Notes: a model not told the origin generated them from the letters alone. A stretch of DNA of 64,000 nucleotides from Acrocarpospora pleiomorpha (GCF_009687885.1 NZ_BLAF01000010.1:124001-188000), one strand, 5' to 3'; positions 1 through 9,559 are shown, counted from the stretch's first letter. Made by a program: numbers and translations.

Positions 1-954
1 CCGACGGTCACCGACGCCGCGCTGGTGCTCGGCTACCTGGACCCCGCGGCGTTCCTGGACGGCGAGATGGACATCGACGCCGGAGCCGCGCGCGCCGCGA
101 TCGAGGCCGAGCTCGCCGTCCCCCTCGGCGTGACCGTCACCCAGGCGGCGGCGAGCGTGTTCCAGGTCCTGCTGGCCCGCACGGTCGGCGCCCTGCGCGA
201 GATCACCGTCGAACGCGCCTTGGATCCGCGGGAGTTCGCCCTGCTCGCCTACGGCGGCGCCGGTCCGCTGCTCGGCCCGATGCTGGCCCGCGAGATGGGC
301 ATCGCCACCACCCTCATCCCGCGGGTCCCGGCCGCGTTCTCCGCCTTCGGCATGCTGATGTCGGACCTGGAGTACGAGTTCGCCACCACCGTGCTGCGCC
401 CGCTGAGCGACGCCACCCTCGCCGCCGTCGAACCCGCCTTCGCCGAGCTGGAGCAGCAGGGCGAGGAGGTGCTGTCCACGCAGGGCATCAAGCCCGAGGA
501 CCGCAGGCTGATCCGCCGCCTCGACGTGCGCTACCACGGCCAGGAGCACAGCCTCGGCATCGACCTGGTGCCCGGCGACACGGCCGCCACCGTGCTGTCC
601 CGCTTCAACGCCCAGCACGAGGCCAGGTACGGCCACGCGATGCCGGACGCGGGCCAGATCCTCACCCTGCGGGTGCGCGCGGTGGGAAAGCTGGCCAAAC
701 CGGGACTGCGCGAGCTACCGGCCACCGGCACGGGCGGCGCGCGGCCCGCCGGTTCCCGCCCGGCCTTCGACGTCGCGACCGGCGAGGTCACCCCCTTCCA
801 GGTGTACCTCAGGGACTCGTTGTCGCCCGGCCACACGCTGCGCGGCCCGGCGATCGTCGAAGAGGGCACCTCGACCACCGTGATCTTCGCCGACCAGCGG
901 CTCACGGTCGACGGCTACGGACAGCTGCTGGTCACTGGAGGAAACGATGACTGA
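1..954 (+). CDS. hyuA: Hydantoinase/oxoprolinase subunit A, C-terminal part (5' end outside window)
   Basis: The reading frame is open from base 1 and begins with PTVTDAALVLGYL, the conserved internal motif of the ATP-dependent hydantoinase/5-oxoprolinase A family, so about 317 C-terminal residues are present out of the usual 650-700. The family hydrolyses cyclic amides such as 5-oxoproline or N-methylhydantoin using ATP, as a complex with subunit B. The conserved LAYGGAGP segment follows about 75 residues in. The stop codon overlaps the start of the subunit B gene by 8 bp, so the two are translationally coupled. The substrate cannot be read from this fragment; acetophenone carboxylase and caprolactamase belong to the same family. 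Confidence 0.93.
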   Translation, partial: PTVTDAALVLGYLDPAAFLDGEMDIDAGAARAAIEAELAVPLGVTVTQAAASVFQVLLARTVGALREITVERALDPREFALLAYGGAGPLLGPMLAREMGIATTLIPRVPAAFSAFGMLMSDLEYEFATTVLRPLSDATLAAVEPAFAELEQQGEEVLSTQGIKPEDRRLIRRLDVRYHGQEHSLGIDLVPGDTAATVLSRFNAQHEARYGHAMPDAGQILTLRVRAVGKLAKPGLRELPATGTGGARPAGSRPAFDVATGEVTPFQVYLRDSLSPGHTLRGPAIVEEGTSTTVIFADQRLTVDGYGQLLVTGGNDD

Positions 955-2665
955 ACCTTTGGACGGGGCGACCGTCGAGGTGATCCGCAACTACCTGGTC
1001 TCGGTGGGCGAGCAGATGCGCCGCACCCTGGTCAGGGCCGCCTTCAATCCGGTGATCTACGAGGTGCTGGACTTCGGCATCTCGATCTACAACGCCGACC
1101 TGGAGCTGACGGCGGAGGCGGCGGGGATCACCTCCTTCCTCGGCGCGAACGACCACGCCATCGTCAAGGGCGTCGAGTACGTCGGCCGGGGGAACCTCCG
1201 CCAGGGCGACGTCTACCTGCTCAACTATCCGTACTGGAGCGGCGCGCACTCCTACGACGCGATGCTGTTCGCGCCCGTCTTCCGCCCCGGGCACGAGGGC
1301 CCCGCCGCCTACCTGGCCGTGCGCGCGCACTGGATGGACCTCGGGGCGAAGGCCCCGGGATACGTCCTGGACTCCACGGACATGCACCAGGAAGGGCTGA
1401 TCTTCCCGGGCACGAAGATCGTGAGCGGGGGCGAGGTCGTCCGCGACATCGTCGAGCTCATCCGCTTCAACTCCCGCCTGCCCGACCTGACCATCGGCGA
1501 CTTCCACGCCCAGCTGGCGGCGCTGCGCACCGGCGAGAACCGGCTCGCGCAGGTCTGGGAGAAGTTCGGCGGGCCGACCGTGGACCAGGCCGTGCGCCAG
1601 ATCATCGAGCACGGCGAGCGGGTCGCGCGCAAGGCCGTGGCGGCGCTGCCCGACGGCACCTGGACGGCCTTCGACTACTGCGACGACGACGGCATCACCG
1701 ACGACCTGATCCGGATGGAGGTCAAGGTCACCATCGACGGCGAGCGCATGGAGGTCGACTTCAACGGCTCGGACGGCGCGGTCGCCGGGCCGGTCAACCT
1801 GCCCATCGGCGCCACCGAGAGCCTGGCCAAGGCGATCTACAAGGAGCTGACCACCGCGACGGAGCCGTCCAACGCGGGGCACTACCGGGCGCTGGAGATC
1901 AAGGCGGACCCCGGCAACTTCTTCCACGCCGTCTACCCGGTCGCGACCTTCACCCAGTGGAGCGGCATCGTCGCCTTCGAACTGATCCACAAGGCGCTGG
2001 CCCAGGTGCTCGACTCCATTCCCGCCTCCTCGGGCGGCGACGAGCCCGGGTTCATGGCGCTCGGGCACGACCCGCGTACCGGCGCCGACTATGTGATCAG
2101 CAACAACGAGGGCATCGGCTGGGGCGCCAGTAGGGACCACGACGGCGCCAACGCCCAGCAGCACCCCTCGCAGAGCGTGGTGCGCAACACCCCGATCGAG
2201 GTGCTGGAGCACAAGGCGACCCTGTTCCACGAGCGGCTCGAACTGATCCCCGACTCCGGCGGCGCGGGCCGGCACCGCGGCGGCCTGGGCGTGCTCCGGC
2301 AGGTCCGCTACCTGGCCGACGGCGAGGTGCTGTCGATGAAGAAGAAGAGCAAGACCCGCCCCTGGGCGCTGCACGGCGGCCAGGAGTCCGAGCCCAGCGA
2401 GATGGTGCTGTGGCCGGAGACCGAGCGCGCCAAGCGGGTCGGAATGTACCGCGCGGCGATGCGGGCGGGGGACCGGTTCGTGAACCGGACCGCGGGTGGC
2501 GGGGGATACGGCGATCCGCTGGAACGTGAGCCGGCCGCGGTGGTGGCCGACGTGCTGGACGGATACGTCAGCGCCGGGGTCGCCGAGCAGGTCTACGGGG
2601 TGATCGTCGATGAGACCGGCGGCTGGCGGCCCACACCCGCCAGAGCCGAAAACCACGAAGGGTAA
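947..2665 (+). CDS. hyuB: Hydantoinase/oxoprolinase subunit B
   Basis: 572 residues, the full length for HyuB. Starts MTEPLDGATVEVIRNYLVS, and carries the family features of the B subunit: an NADLELTAE-type region, the LLNYPYWSGAHSYDAML segment, and a glycine-rich C-terminus (NRTAGGGGYGDPLER) typical of the family. It partners subunit A in ATP-dependent opening of a cyclic amide or ureide in the cytoplasm. The ATG lies inside the end of hyuA. A peptide-type ABC importer follows after 6 bp, which suggests the ring substrate, or a peptide-like precursor, is imported by the same operon. Function is clear at family level, substrate is not. Confidence 0.93.
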   Translation: MTEPLDGATVEVIRNYLVSVGEQMRRTLVRAAFNPVIYEVLDFGISIYNADLELTAEAAGITSFLGANDHAIVKGVEYVGRGNLRQGDVYLLNYPYWSGAHSYDAMLFAPVFRPGHEGPAAYLAVRAHWMDLGAKAPGYVLDSTDMHQEGLIFPGTKIVSGGEVVRDIVELIRFNSRLPDLTIGDFHAQLAALRTGENRLAQVWEKFGGPTVDQAVRQIIEHGERVARKAVAALPDGTWTAFDYCDDDGITDDLIRMEVKVTIDGERMEVDFNGSDGAVAGPVNLPIGATESLAKAIYKELTTATEPSNAGHYRALEIKADPGNFFHAVYPVATFTQWSGIVAFELIHKALAQVLDSIPASSGGDEPGFMALGHDPRTGADYVISNNEGIGWGASRDHDGANAQQHPSQSVVRNTPIEVLEHKATLFHERLELIPDSGGAGRHRGGLGVLRQVRYLADGEVLSMKKKSKTRPWALHGGQESEPSEMVLWPETERAKRVGMYRAAMRAGDRFVNRTAGGGGYGDPLEREPAAVVADVLDGYVSAGVAEQVYGVIVDETGGWRPTPARAENHEG

Positions 2666-2671
2666 CAGCCG

Positions 2672-4237
2672 ATGCACCGCTCCCATAAACTGATCCCCAT
2701 CCTGCTCCTCGGTTCGCTGGCCCTCGCGGCGTGCGGCGGCGCCGCCGATTCGACCGGACCCTCCGCTGGTCCCGACCCGCGCAAGCAGACACTGATCATC
2801 GCCGAGAACGAGCCTCCGGCCACGTTCGACCCGGTCCAGGCGGACAACTCCACCGTGGACGAGGTGGTCATCCCCGCCTACGACACCCTGGTCCGGTACG
2901 AGGGCGACAAGCTCACCCCCTCGGTGGCCACCGAATGGGCCTTCGCCGCCGACGGGAAGAGCCTCGACGTCACCCTGCGCGACGACGTGACCTTCCACGA
3001 CGGCGCCAAGCTGACCGCCGCCGACGTGGCGTACACGCTGGACCGCATCGCCAAGCTCAAGATCGGTGTGGCCTCGCTGATGAGCGCCTACGACTCGACC
3101 ACGGTCACCGACGACACTCACCTGACGATCAAACTGAAGCAGGCGTACTCGCCGTTTCCCGCCGCGCTGACCAGGGTCTACCTGCTCAACTCCGCGCTGG
3201 TGAAAACCAATGCGGGCGCGGACGACGGGCAGCGGTGGCTGGCTTCCAACGACGCCGGGTCCGGGCCGTACAAGCTGGGCGGGTACACCCCCAACCAGGA
3301 GGCCAAGTTCGTCAGGTTCGACGGCTACTGGGGCGGCTTCACCGGCCAGGCGACCAGCGTGGTCTTCCGCTACCTGCCGCAGGCGGCGACCCAGAAGACC
3401 TCGCTCACCAGCGGCGACGTGGACATCGCGATGGACATCGACCCCAACGACTGGGCCGGTCTGGAAAGCTCGGGCTACGTGGTGAACAAGGCCGACACCA
3501 ACGTGCAGCTGTACGTGTTCTTCAAGATGAAGGACTCCCCGCTGGCCGACAAGGCGCTGCGCGAGGCCATCGCCTACTCCTACGACTACGACCAGCACGT
3601 CTCGGCGATCCTCAAGGGCGCGGGCAAGAAGGCCGTCGGTGTGCTGCCCAGCGCGATGTCCTGTTTCGACGCGACCGTGCCGCAGCCCGGCCGCGACCCG
3701 GAGAAGGCCAAGAGCATCCTCGCCGCCGCCGGTCTCAAGGACGTCACCCTGACGATGACCTACCTGAAGGCGACGGCCGAGATGGAGCAGGCGGCCACGT
3801 TGCTCCAGTCGAACCTGGCGGAGGTGGGCATCACCCTCCAGCTTGAGGCGATCACCTACCCGCAGTACGTGGAGAAGCTGAAGAGCAACGCCACCACTCC
3901 CGACCTCGGCATGATCTACGCCTTCCCGCCGTACCCGGACCCCGACTCGGTCCTGTACCTGCTGTTCGACTCCAAGTTCATCAACAACGGCCAGAACAGC
4001 GGCGGCTACGACAAACCCGCGATCGACACCCTGGTCCAGGGTGCGCAGCAGCAGACGGACATCGACGAGCGGTGCACGGCCTACAAGGAGGCCCAACAGA
4101 CCATCGCCGCCGACGTGCCCTCGATCAACATGTCCAATCCGCAGTACGTGACGGTCCTGCGCGCCGGGCTGAACGGCTACGTCTACCAGCCCGCGCACCA
4201 CCAGACCGTGGACGTCTACAAGATCCAGGTGGGCTGA
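2672..4237 (+). CDS. ABC transporter substrate-binding lipoprotein, SBP_bac_5 (oligopeptide) family
   Basis: 521 residues. The N-terminus is a lipoprotein signal: basic MHRSHK, hydrophobic core, lipobox LALAAC with the acylated cysteine at about residue 21. The body matches family 5 solute-binding proteins (oligopeptide, dipeptide, nickel), with the characteristic DDVTFHDGAKLTAADVAYTL segment near residues 108-127. It would sit on the outer face of the membrane and deliver ligand to the two permeases encoded directly downstream. Given the neighbouring hydantoinases the ligand may be a cyclic dipeptide, hydantoin or other small amide; that is inference from context. Confidence 0.93.
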   Translation: MHRSHKLIPILLLGSLALAACGGAADSTGPSAGPDPRKQTLIIAENEPPATFDPVQADNSTVDEVVIPAYDTLVRYEGDKLTPSVATEWAFAADGKSLDVTLRDDVTFHDGAKLTAADVAYTLDRIAKLKIGVASLMSAYDSTTVTDDTHLTIKLKQAYSPFPAALTRVYLLNSALVKTNAGADDGQRWLASNDAGSGPYKLGGYTPNQEAKFVRFDGYWGGFTGQATSVVFRYLPQAATQKTSLTSGDVDIAMDIDPNDWAGLESSGYVVNKADTNVQLYVFFKMKDSPLADKALREAIAYSYDYDQHVSAILKGAGKKAVGVLPSAMSCFDATVPQPGRDPEKAKSILAAAGLKDVTLTMTYLKATAEMEQAATLLQSNLAEVGITLQLEAITYPQYVEKLKSNATTPDLGMIYAFPPYPDPDSVLYLLFDSKFINNGQNSGGYDKPAIDTLVQGAQQQTDIDERCTAYKEAQQTIAADVPSINMSNPQYVTVLRAGLNGYVYQPAHHQTVDVYKIQVG

Positions 4238-4243
4238 CCTCCC

Positions 4244-5287
4244 ATGGGCCGCTTCCTGCTGCGCCGCCTGGTCACGAGCGTCGTCGTCCTGGCCGGGCTG
4301 GCGGTCGTCACGTTCCTGATGACCCAGGTCCTGCCCGGCGACCCGGCCAGGGCCGCGGCGGGACGGAACGCGACGGCCGAGCAGGTCGCCGCGGTCCGCG
4401 CGCGGTTCGGTCTCGACCAGCCGCTGCCCGACCAGTTCTCCGGCTACCTCGGGCGGCTGCTCCACGGCGACCTCGGCACCTCGGTCTTCACCCAGCGGCC
4501 GGTGCTCGACGACGTGGCCGCCATGCTGCCCGCGTCGGTGGAACTGGTGCTGGCCGCGATGGCGATCAACATCGCGGTGGCCGTGCCGCTGGGCGTCTAC
4601 GCCGCCTACCGGCGCGGCCAGGCGGCGGACGTCGCCGCCCGGCTCATCACTCTGCTCGGCGCGGCGGTGCCCGTGTTCTGGCTGGGGCTGATGCTCCAGC
4701 TCGTCTTCGCGGCCCAGCTGGGCCTGTTCCCACTCACTGGACAGCTCGCCTTCGGGCAGGAGGTGCCCGCGATCACCGGCATGATCTCGCTCGACGCCCT
4801 GCTGTCAGGGAACTGGGCGGCTTTCGGCGACGCCCTGCTCCATCTCGTGCTGCCGGCCGTGACGCTGGCGGCGGCGTTCGTCGCCGTGGTGGCGCGGACG
4901 GTCCGCTCCTCCATGATCGCCACGCTGGACTCCGACTACATCACGCTGGCCCGCTCGACCGGCGCGTCGGAGCTCCGCGTGGTGGTGCGCCACGGCCTGC
5001 GCAACGCCCTGGTCCCGGCCAGCACGATCCTCGGCATGCAGCTCGGGTGGATGCTCGGCTCCACCGTGCTGGTCGAGGCCATCTTCGGCCGGACCGGCAT
5101 CGGCGCGTACGCGGTGACGGCGGTCCTGCAGAACGACCTCTACGCCGTGATCGGCACCATCCTGGTGATCGGAGTGGTCTTCGTGGTGATGAACGTCGTC
5201 GTGGACCTGGTCCAGCTCTGGCTGAACCCGCGCCTGCGCCAGGCGGGCCGCCGCGACCGGCGGGCAGAGATCCCGGTGGCGATATGA
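4244..5287 (+). CDS. ABC transporter permease, DppB/OppB type
   Basis: 347 residues, begins MGRFLLRRLVTSVVVLAGLAVVTFLM, the standard first membrane helix of DppB-like permeases, followed by the periplasmic-side LPGDPARAAAG region and several further hydrophobic segments. The cytoplasmic EAA-type loop (ARSTGASELRVVVRHGLRNAL) that docks on the ATPase is present near residues 230-250. The gene starts 6 bp after the binding protein and its stop overlaps the next start by 4 bp (ATGA), so it belongs to the same transcript. Confidence 0.95.
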   Translation: MGRFLLRRLVTSVVVLAGLAVVTFLMTQVLPGDPARAAAGRNATAEQVAAVRARFGLDQPLPDQFSGYLGRLLHGDLGTSVFTQRPVLDDVAAMLPASVELVLAAMAINIAVAVPLGVYAAYRRGQAADVAARLITLLGAAVPVFWLGLMLQLVFAAQLGLFPLTGQLAFGQEVPAITGMISLDALLSGNWAAFGDALLHLVLPAVTLAAAFVAVVARTVRSSMIATLDSDYITLARSTGASELRVVVRHGLRNALVPASTILGMQLGWMLGSTVLVEAIFGRTGIGAYAVTAVLQNDLYAVIGTILVIGVVFVVMNVVVDLVQLWLNPRLRQAGRRDRRAEIPVAI

Positions 5288-6108
5288 AACGTGAGATCCG
5301 GGCGGTGGACAGGATCGCCTTGGTGGTCGCGGTCGCGGTGGTGGTCCTCGCCGCCGTGGGGCCGCTGATCGCGCCGGCCGACCCCTACACCGTCGACCTG
5401 GCCGACGCGCTCCAAGGCCCCTCCGCCGCGCACTGGTTCGGCACCGACGTCAACGGACGCGACGTGCTCAGCCGGATCCTGTACGGCGCCCAGGTCACCC
5501 TGCCCGCCACCGTCATCGTGATCGTCGCCGCCACGCTGATCGGCACCCTGATCGGCACGGTCGCCGCGCTCGGCGGCAGGGCCCTGGACGAGGTGCTGAT
5601 GCGGCTCACCGACATCGGCCTGTCCCTGCCCTCGATCATCCTCGCCCTCGGGCTCGCCGCCGCGCTCGGCCCCGGCCTGCGGTCGGCGGTCATCGCCCTG
5701 GCCCTGACCTGGTGGCCCGGCTACGCCAGGCTGGTCCGCACCCTGGTCCGCGAGGTCAAGGACGCGGAGTACGTGGACGCGGCCCGCATGCTCGGCGTCT
5801 CCCGGGCCAGGCTCGTCTTCCGGCACATCCTCCCCAACGCCCTGAACAGCCTCTACGTCCAGACCACGCTGGACGTCTCCGCCGTGATGCTCGTCATCTC
5901 CGGCCTGTCGTTCGTCGGGGTGGGCGCGCAGGTGCCGTCGGCGGAGTGGGGGGCCATGATCGCCGCGGCCGCCAACAACCTCACCAACGGCTGGTGGGCG
6001 GTGGCCTTCCCCGGCCTGGCCATCCTGCTCACCGCCGTCGCCTTCAACCTGGTGGGCGACTGGCTGCGGGTACGCAACGACCCGACGATCCGGGAGGGGG
6101 TCCGATGA
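5284..6108 (+). CDS. ABC transporter permease, DppC/OppC type
   Basis: 274 residues from the ATG at 5284 (MKREIRAVDRIALVVAVAVV). This start overlaps the preceding stop as ATGA. The protein has the DppC features: a single N-terminal helix, the HWFGTDVNGRDVLSRILYGA segment after it, then five helices with an EAA loop (ARMLGVSRARLVFRHILPNAL) for ATPase contact. It forms the second half of the transmembrane channel with the upstream permease. Confidence 0.95.
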   Translation: MKREIRAVDRIALVVAVAVVVLAAVGPLIAPADPYTVDLADALQGPSAAHWFGTDVNGRDVLSRILYGAQVTLPATVIVIVAATLIGTLIGTVAALGGRALDEVLMRLTDIGLSLPSIILALGLAAALGPGLRSAVIALALTWWPGYARLVRTLVREVKDAEYVDAARMLGVSRARLVFRHILPNALNSLYVQTTLDVSAVMLVISGLSFVGVGAQVPSAEWGAMIAAAANNLTNGWWAVAFPGLAILLTAVAFNLVGDWLRVRNDPTIREGVR

Positions 6109-6923
6109 CGTCTGCCTTGCTGGCCGTACGAGACCTGCGGGTGTCCTATCCAGGTCCCGTCGAGGTCGTCCACGGCGTGGATCTCGACCTGGCGCGCGGC
6201 GAGAAGCTCGCCCTGGTCGGCGAGTCCGGCTCCGGCAAGTCCGTCACCGCCAGAGCGATCCTGCGGCTCGACACCGACGCCACGCTGAGCGGGCGGGTCG
6301 AACTCGACGGCGCCGACCTGCTCACGCTGCCGCCCCGCCGCATGCGCGCCATCCGCGGCGCCCGTATCGGCCTGGTGTTCCAGGACCCGCTCGCCGCCCT
6401 CAATCCCGTCATGACGATCGGCTGGCAGATCACGCAGCCGCTGGTCATCAGGGGCGTGCCCAAGAAGGTCGCCAGGCGGCGCGGCGTCGAACTGCTCGCC
6501 CGCCTCGGCGTCCGCGACGCCGAGCGCCGCTTCGACGACTACCCCCACCAGTTCTCCGGCGGCATGCGGCAGCGTGTCGTCATCGCCATCGCGGTCATCG
6601 CCGAACCCGACCTGCTCATCGCCGACGAGCCGACCACCGCCCTGGACGTGCGCGTCCAGGCGCGGGTGCTGGAACTGCTGCACGAGCTGACCGGCGAGCG
6701 CGACATGGCCGTCCTGCTCATCACCCACGATCTCGGCATCGTGGCCGGCTTCGCCGACCGGGCCGTGGTCATGCGGCACGGCCGCGCGGTGGAGACGGGC
6801 CCGGTCGAGGACATCTACCGGCGGCCCCGGCACGAGTACACCAAGGCGCTGCTGGCCGCCGTCCCCCGGATCGGCGGCGACCACACCCGCCCGCTGGTCA
6901 CGATCAAGGAGGGCGAACGGTGA
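6105..6923 (+). CDS. ABC transporter ATPase, DppD/OppD type
   Basis: 272 residues, starting at the ATG that overlaps the dppC-like stop. Walker A is GESGSGKS, the signature is FSGGMRQR, Walker B is [12 protein letters not shown], and the switch histidine lies in LLITHDLG. These make it a complete nucleotide-binding subunit. The end ([14 protein letters not shown]) is the start of the oligopeptide-type C-terminal extension but is shorter than in many OppD proteins. It pairs with the next ATPase to energise import. Confidence 0.95.
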   Translation: MTSALLAVRDLRVSYPGPVEVVHGVDLDLARGEKLALVGESGSGKSVTARAILRLDTDATLSGRVELDGADLLTLPPRRMRAIRGARIGLVFQDPLAALNPVMTIGWQITQPLVIRGVPKKVARRRGVELLARLGVRDAERRFDDYPHQFSGGMRQRVVIAIAVIAEPDLLIADEPTTALDVRVQARVLELLHELTGERDMAVLLITHDLGIVAGFADRAVVMRHGRAVETGPVEDIYRRPRHEYTKALLAAVPRIGGDHTRPLVTIKEGER

Positions 6924-7705
6924 CCGAGCCCCTGTTGCGCGTGGCGAACCTGACGAAGAGCTTCGCCGGGCGCCGCGTGCTGTCCGGCGTCTCCTTCGAG
7001 GTCGCGCCGGGCGAGGTGCTCGGCCTGGTCGGCGAGTCCGGGTCGGGCAAGTCCACCACCGCGCGCTGCGTCGCCCGGCTGACCGAACCCGACGCCGGGC
7101 AGGTCACCCTCGGCGGGCGCGACGTGCTCGCCGCCGGCCGCCGCGAGCTGCGGGTGCTCCGGCGCGACATGCAGATGGTCTTCCAGGACCCCTACGCGTC
7201 GCTGAACCCGCGCATGACCGTGGCCGCCCTGATCGAGGAGCCGCTCGCCGTGCACGGCCTAGAACCCGACCGGCGGCTGCGCCGGAAGCGGGCCGCGGAC
7301 CTGCTGGAGACCGTGGGCCTGTCGGCCGAACACCTGGACCGCCACCCCCGGTCCTTCTCCGGCGGGCAGCGGCAGCGCATCTCCATCGCGCGGGCGCTGG
7401 CCGTGCGGCCCCGGCTGCTCATCTGCGACGAGCCGGTCTCGTCGCTGGACGTATCGGTGCAGGCGCAGGTGCTCAACCTGCTGCGCGACCTGCGGCAGCG
7501 GCTGGACCTGTCGATCCTGTTCATCGCCCACGACCTCGCGGTCGTCTACTACCTGTGCGACCGGGTCGCGGTCATGGAGCAGGGCTCGCTGGTCGAGGTC
7601 GGCACGCGAACGGAGGTGTACGGGAATCCGCGGCATCCGTACACCAGGTCGCTGCTGGACGCCGTGCCCGTGCCTGACCCCACCGATCGAGGGAGTCACC
7701 CATGA
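6920..7705 (+). CDS. ABC transporter ATPase, DppF/OppF type
   Basis: 261 residues, GTG start overlapping the previous stop by 4 bp. Walker A GESGSGKS, signature FSGGQRQR, Walker B LLICDEPVSSLD and switch region FIAHDLAV are all intact. The C-terminus (HPYTRSLLDAVPVPDP) is typical of OppF. Completes the importer: binding protein, two permeases, two ATPases. Its stop overlaps the next small gene by ATGA, so transporter and downstream catabolic genes are co-translated. Confidence 0.95.
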   Translation: MTEPLLRVANLTKSFAGRRVLSGVSFEVAPGEVLGLVGESGSGKSTTARCVARLTEPDAGQVTLGGRDVLAAGRRELRVLRRDMQMVFQDPYASLNPRMTVAALIEEPLAVHGLEPDRRLRRKRAADLLETVGLSAEHLDRHPRSFSGGQRQRISIARALAVRPRLLICDEPVSSLDVSVQAQVLNLLRDLRQRLDLSILFIAHDLAVVYYLCDRVAVMEQGSLVEVGTRTEVYGNPRHPYTRSLLDAVPVPDPTDRGSHP

Positions 7706-8082
7706 GAATGTTCGTCAACGGGCAGGCGATGTCCGGAGGCAGCCTGAACACCGCCCTGAGCGGCGCGCGCCTCCTCGGACCCGCCGAAACCGCGCCCCGC
7801 TACCGGTTCTACTCGGTGCGGGATGAGTTCCCCGGCCTGCACCCGGTGCGCGACGACGGCGTGGCCGTCCCCGGAGAGGTGTACGAGGTGACCTACGAGA
7901 TCCTGCGCGACGAGCTGCTTCCCCGCGAACCACCCGAACTGGAACTGACGGTGATCGAACTGTCCGACGGCTCGGGCTGCCTGTCCATGCGGATGCGCGC
8001 GGAGTCGCTGACGGCGCCCGGGGTGACGGACATCAGCGCCGCGGGCGGCTGGCGCGCGCACATGGCCGCGAGCACGCGATGA
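7702..8082 (+). CDS. Stand-alone allophanate-hydrolase C-terminal-like domain protein
   Basis: 126 residues. The order FVNGQAMSGGSLNTALSGAR, LLGPAETAPRYRFYSV, and VPGEVYEVTYE closely follows the C-terminal domain of AtzF-type allophanate hydrolases, which has a gamma-glutamylcyclotransferase-like fold and in AtzF releases CO2 and ammonia from the urea-derived intermediate. Here the domain is encoded alone, with no amidase domain in the window. It is squeezed between the importer ATPase and the D-hydantoinase with ATGA overlaps on both sides, so it very probably acts on the same cyclic ureide pathway, possibly on an N-carbamoyl product. The family assignment is by eye. Confidence 0.75.
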   Translation: MRMFVNGQAMSGGSLNTALSGARLLGPAETAPRYRFYSVRDEFPGLHPVRDDGVAVPGEVYEVTYEILRDELLPREPPELELTVIELSDGSGCLSMRMRAESLTAPGVTDISAAGGWRAHMAASTR

Positions 8083-9461
8083 CGCCCGCTGAGACGGTGG
8101 TGCGCGGGGGAACGGTGGTCGAGGCGGGCTGGTCCGCGCCCGCCGACGTGTTCGTCGCCGGCGGCCGGGTGACCGCCCTCGCCGTGCCCGGCACCCCCGC
8201 GCCGCGCGGCGCCACCGAGATCGACGCGACCGGGACGCTCGTCATGCCCGGCGGCGTGGACCCGCACTGCCACGTGGGCTTCACCTCCGGCGAGTTCACC
8301 TCACTCGACGACTACGCGCAGTGCACGACGGCCGCCGTGTTCGGCGGCACCACGACCATCGTCGACTTCGCGATCCCGCGCCCCGGCGAGCGGCCCGCCG
8401 ACGTGGCCTACGCCCAGCGGGCCAAGGCCGGGCAGGGCCTGTGCGACAGCGCTCTGCACGCCTGCGTGGTCGAGTGGGACGAGACCGTGCCCGGCCAGCT
8501 CGGCGCGCTGGTCGCCGACGGCGTCGCCACGGTGAAGATGTTCACCACCTACCGCGGCGAGACCATGGCGAACGAGGACACCATCCTGCGCACCATGAAG
8601 ACCCTGCGCGACCTCGGCGGCATGGTGGTGATCCACTGCGAGGCCGACCACATCATCGAGGACGCTCAGACCCGCTGCGCGGCCGGCGGCGCGATCGGCG
8701 CCGAGCACATGGCCGGCACCCGCCCCGAACTGGCGGAGACCGCGTCCGTGGCCGAGGTGCTGGCCATCGCCGAGTCGCTGCGCGCCCCCGTCTACTTCGT
8801 GCACCAGTCGACCGCCGAGGCCGTCGAACTGGTCGCGGCGGCCCGCCGCCGCGGCGTGCGCGCCTTCTCCGAGTCGGTCGCCCACCACCTGATCCTCGAC
8901 GACACCCGGTACGGCGGAGCCGCCCCGGAACGGTTCGTCTGCTGCCCGCCGCTCCGCCCGCGCTCAGCCGTGGACGCGCTCTCCCGCCACCTGTTCACCG
9001 GCGAGATCACCACGATCGGCAGCGACCACTGCTGTTACGACCTGGCCCAGAAGCGATCACACCGGACCGACGTACGAGCCATGCCGAACGGCCTGCCCGG
9101 CGTCGAGACCCGCCTCCCCGTGATCTTCTCCGCGTACGTCGCGGGCGCCGGCCTGCCCGCCAGCCGCTTCGTCGCCCTGACCTCGGCCAACCCCGCCCGG
9201 GCCAACGGCCTGTATCCCCGCAAGGGCACCCTGATGCCCGGCGCCGACGCCGACATCGCGATCTGGGACCCGGCCGCGCGATGGCAGGTGACCAGCGGCG
9301 ACCTCCACATGGCCACCGACTACACCCCCTACGAGGGCATGCTCCTCACCGGCCGCCCGCGAACCGTCCTGGTCGGCGGCCGACCCGTCGTCCACGACAA
9401 CACCCTCCTCGACCCCACCCCACACGGCCGCCACCTGCCCGCGGGGCCCATCCTGGCCTGA
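8079..9461 (+). CDS. D-hydantoinase/dihydropyrimidinase (amidohydrolase family)
   Basis: 460 residues, normal for the family. Metal ligands are visible in order: DPHCH at about residues 61-65 (HxH), the carbamylated lysine in VKMFTTYRG, histidines in VIHCEAD and YFVHQST, and the aspartate in GSDHCC. The enzyme opens six- or five-membered cyclic ureides (dihydropyrimidines, hydantoins) to N-carbamoyl amino acids with a binuclear zinc centre. The ATG overlaps the preceding stop. Having both an ATP-dependent hydantoinase pair and this ATP-independent enzyme in one operon suggests two ring-opening steps or two related substrates. Last gene of the operon. Confidence 0.93.
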   Translation: MTPAETVVRGGTVVEAGWSAPADVFVAGGRVTALAVPGTPAPRGATEIDATGTLVMPGGVDPHCHVGFTSGEFTSLDDYAQCTTAAVFGGTTTIVDFAIPRPGERPADVAYAQRAKAGQGLCDSALHACVVEWDETVPGQLGALVADGVATVKMFTTYRGETMANEDTILRTMKTLRDLGGMVVIHCEADHIIEDAQTRCAAGGAIGAEHMAGTRPELAETASVAEVLAIAESLRAPVYFVHQSTAEAVELVAAARRRGVRAFSESVAHHLILDDTRYGGAAPERFVCCPPLRPRSAVDALSRHLFTGEITTIGSDHCCYDLAQKRSHRTDVRAMPNGLPGVETRLPVIFSAYVAGAGLPASRFVALTSANPARANGLYPRKGTLMPGADADIAIWDPAARWQVTSGDLHMATDYTPYEGMLLTGRPRTVLVGGRPVVHDNTLLDPTPHGRHLPAGPILA

Positions 9462-9519
9462 GCGCCGGTCTCGGCACTACGTACGCCTGGGCCGGGGGGA
9501 CGGGCTGGGGGCAGGTTTG

Positions 9520-9537
9520 TTGATCTACTTTGTAAAG
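9520..9537 (+). repeat. Dispersed repeat, core copy 1
   Basis: Exact 18-bp copy of TTGATCTACTTTGTAAAG, lying 58 bp after the hydantoinase stop and just before the 3' end of the convergent P450 gene. The same core recurs at 40592 and 58233 within longer, similar elements. Only the core is preserved in this copy. It contains CTTTGTAAAG, two short complementary arms around GT. Confidence 0.85.
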
Positions 9538-9559
9538 GGGGCTCATCTTCGGCTGTCCC

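Noticed and set aside
932..4465. A 1177-codon open frame on the minus strand opposite hyuB, the binding protein and the permease
   Set aside because: It is the antisense shadow of high-GC third positions: the composition is dominated by R, G, V, D and H with no motif, while the plus strand carries three well-conserved families.
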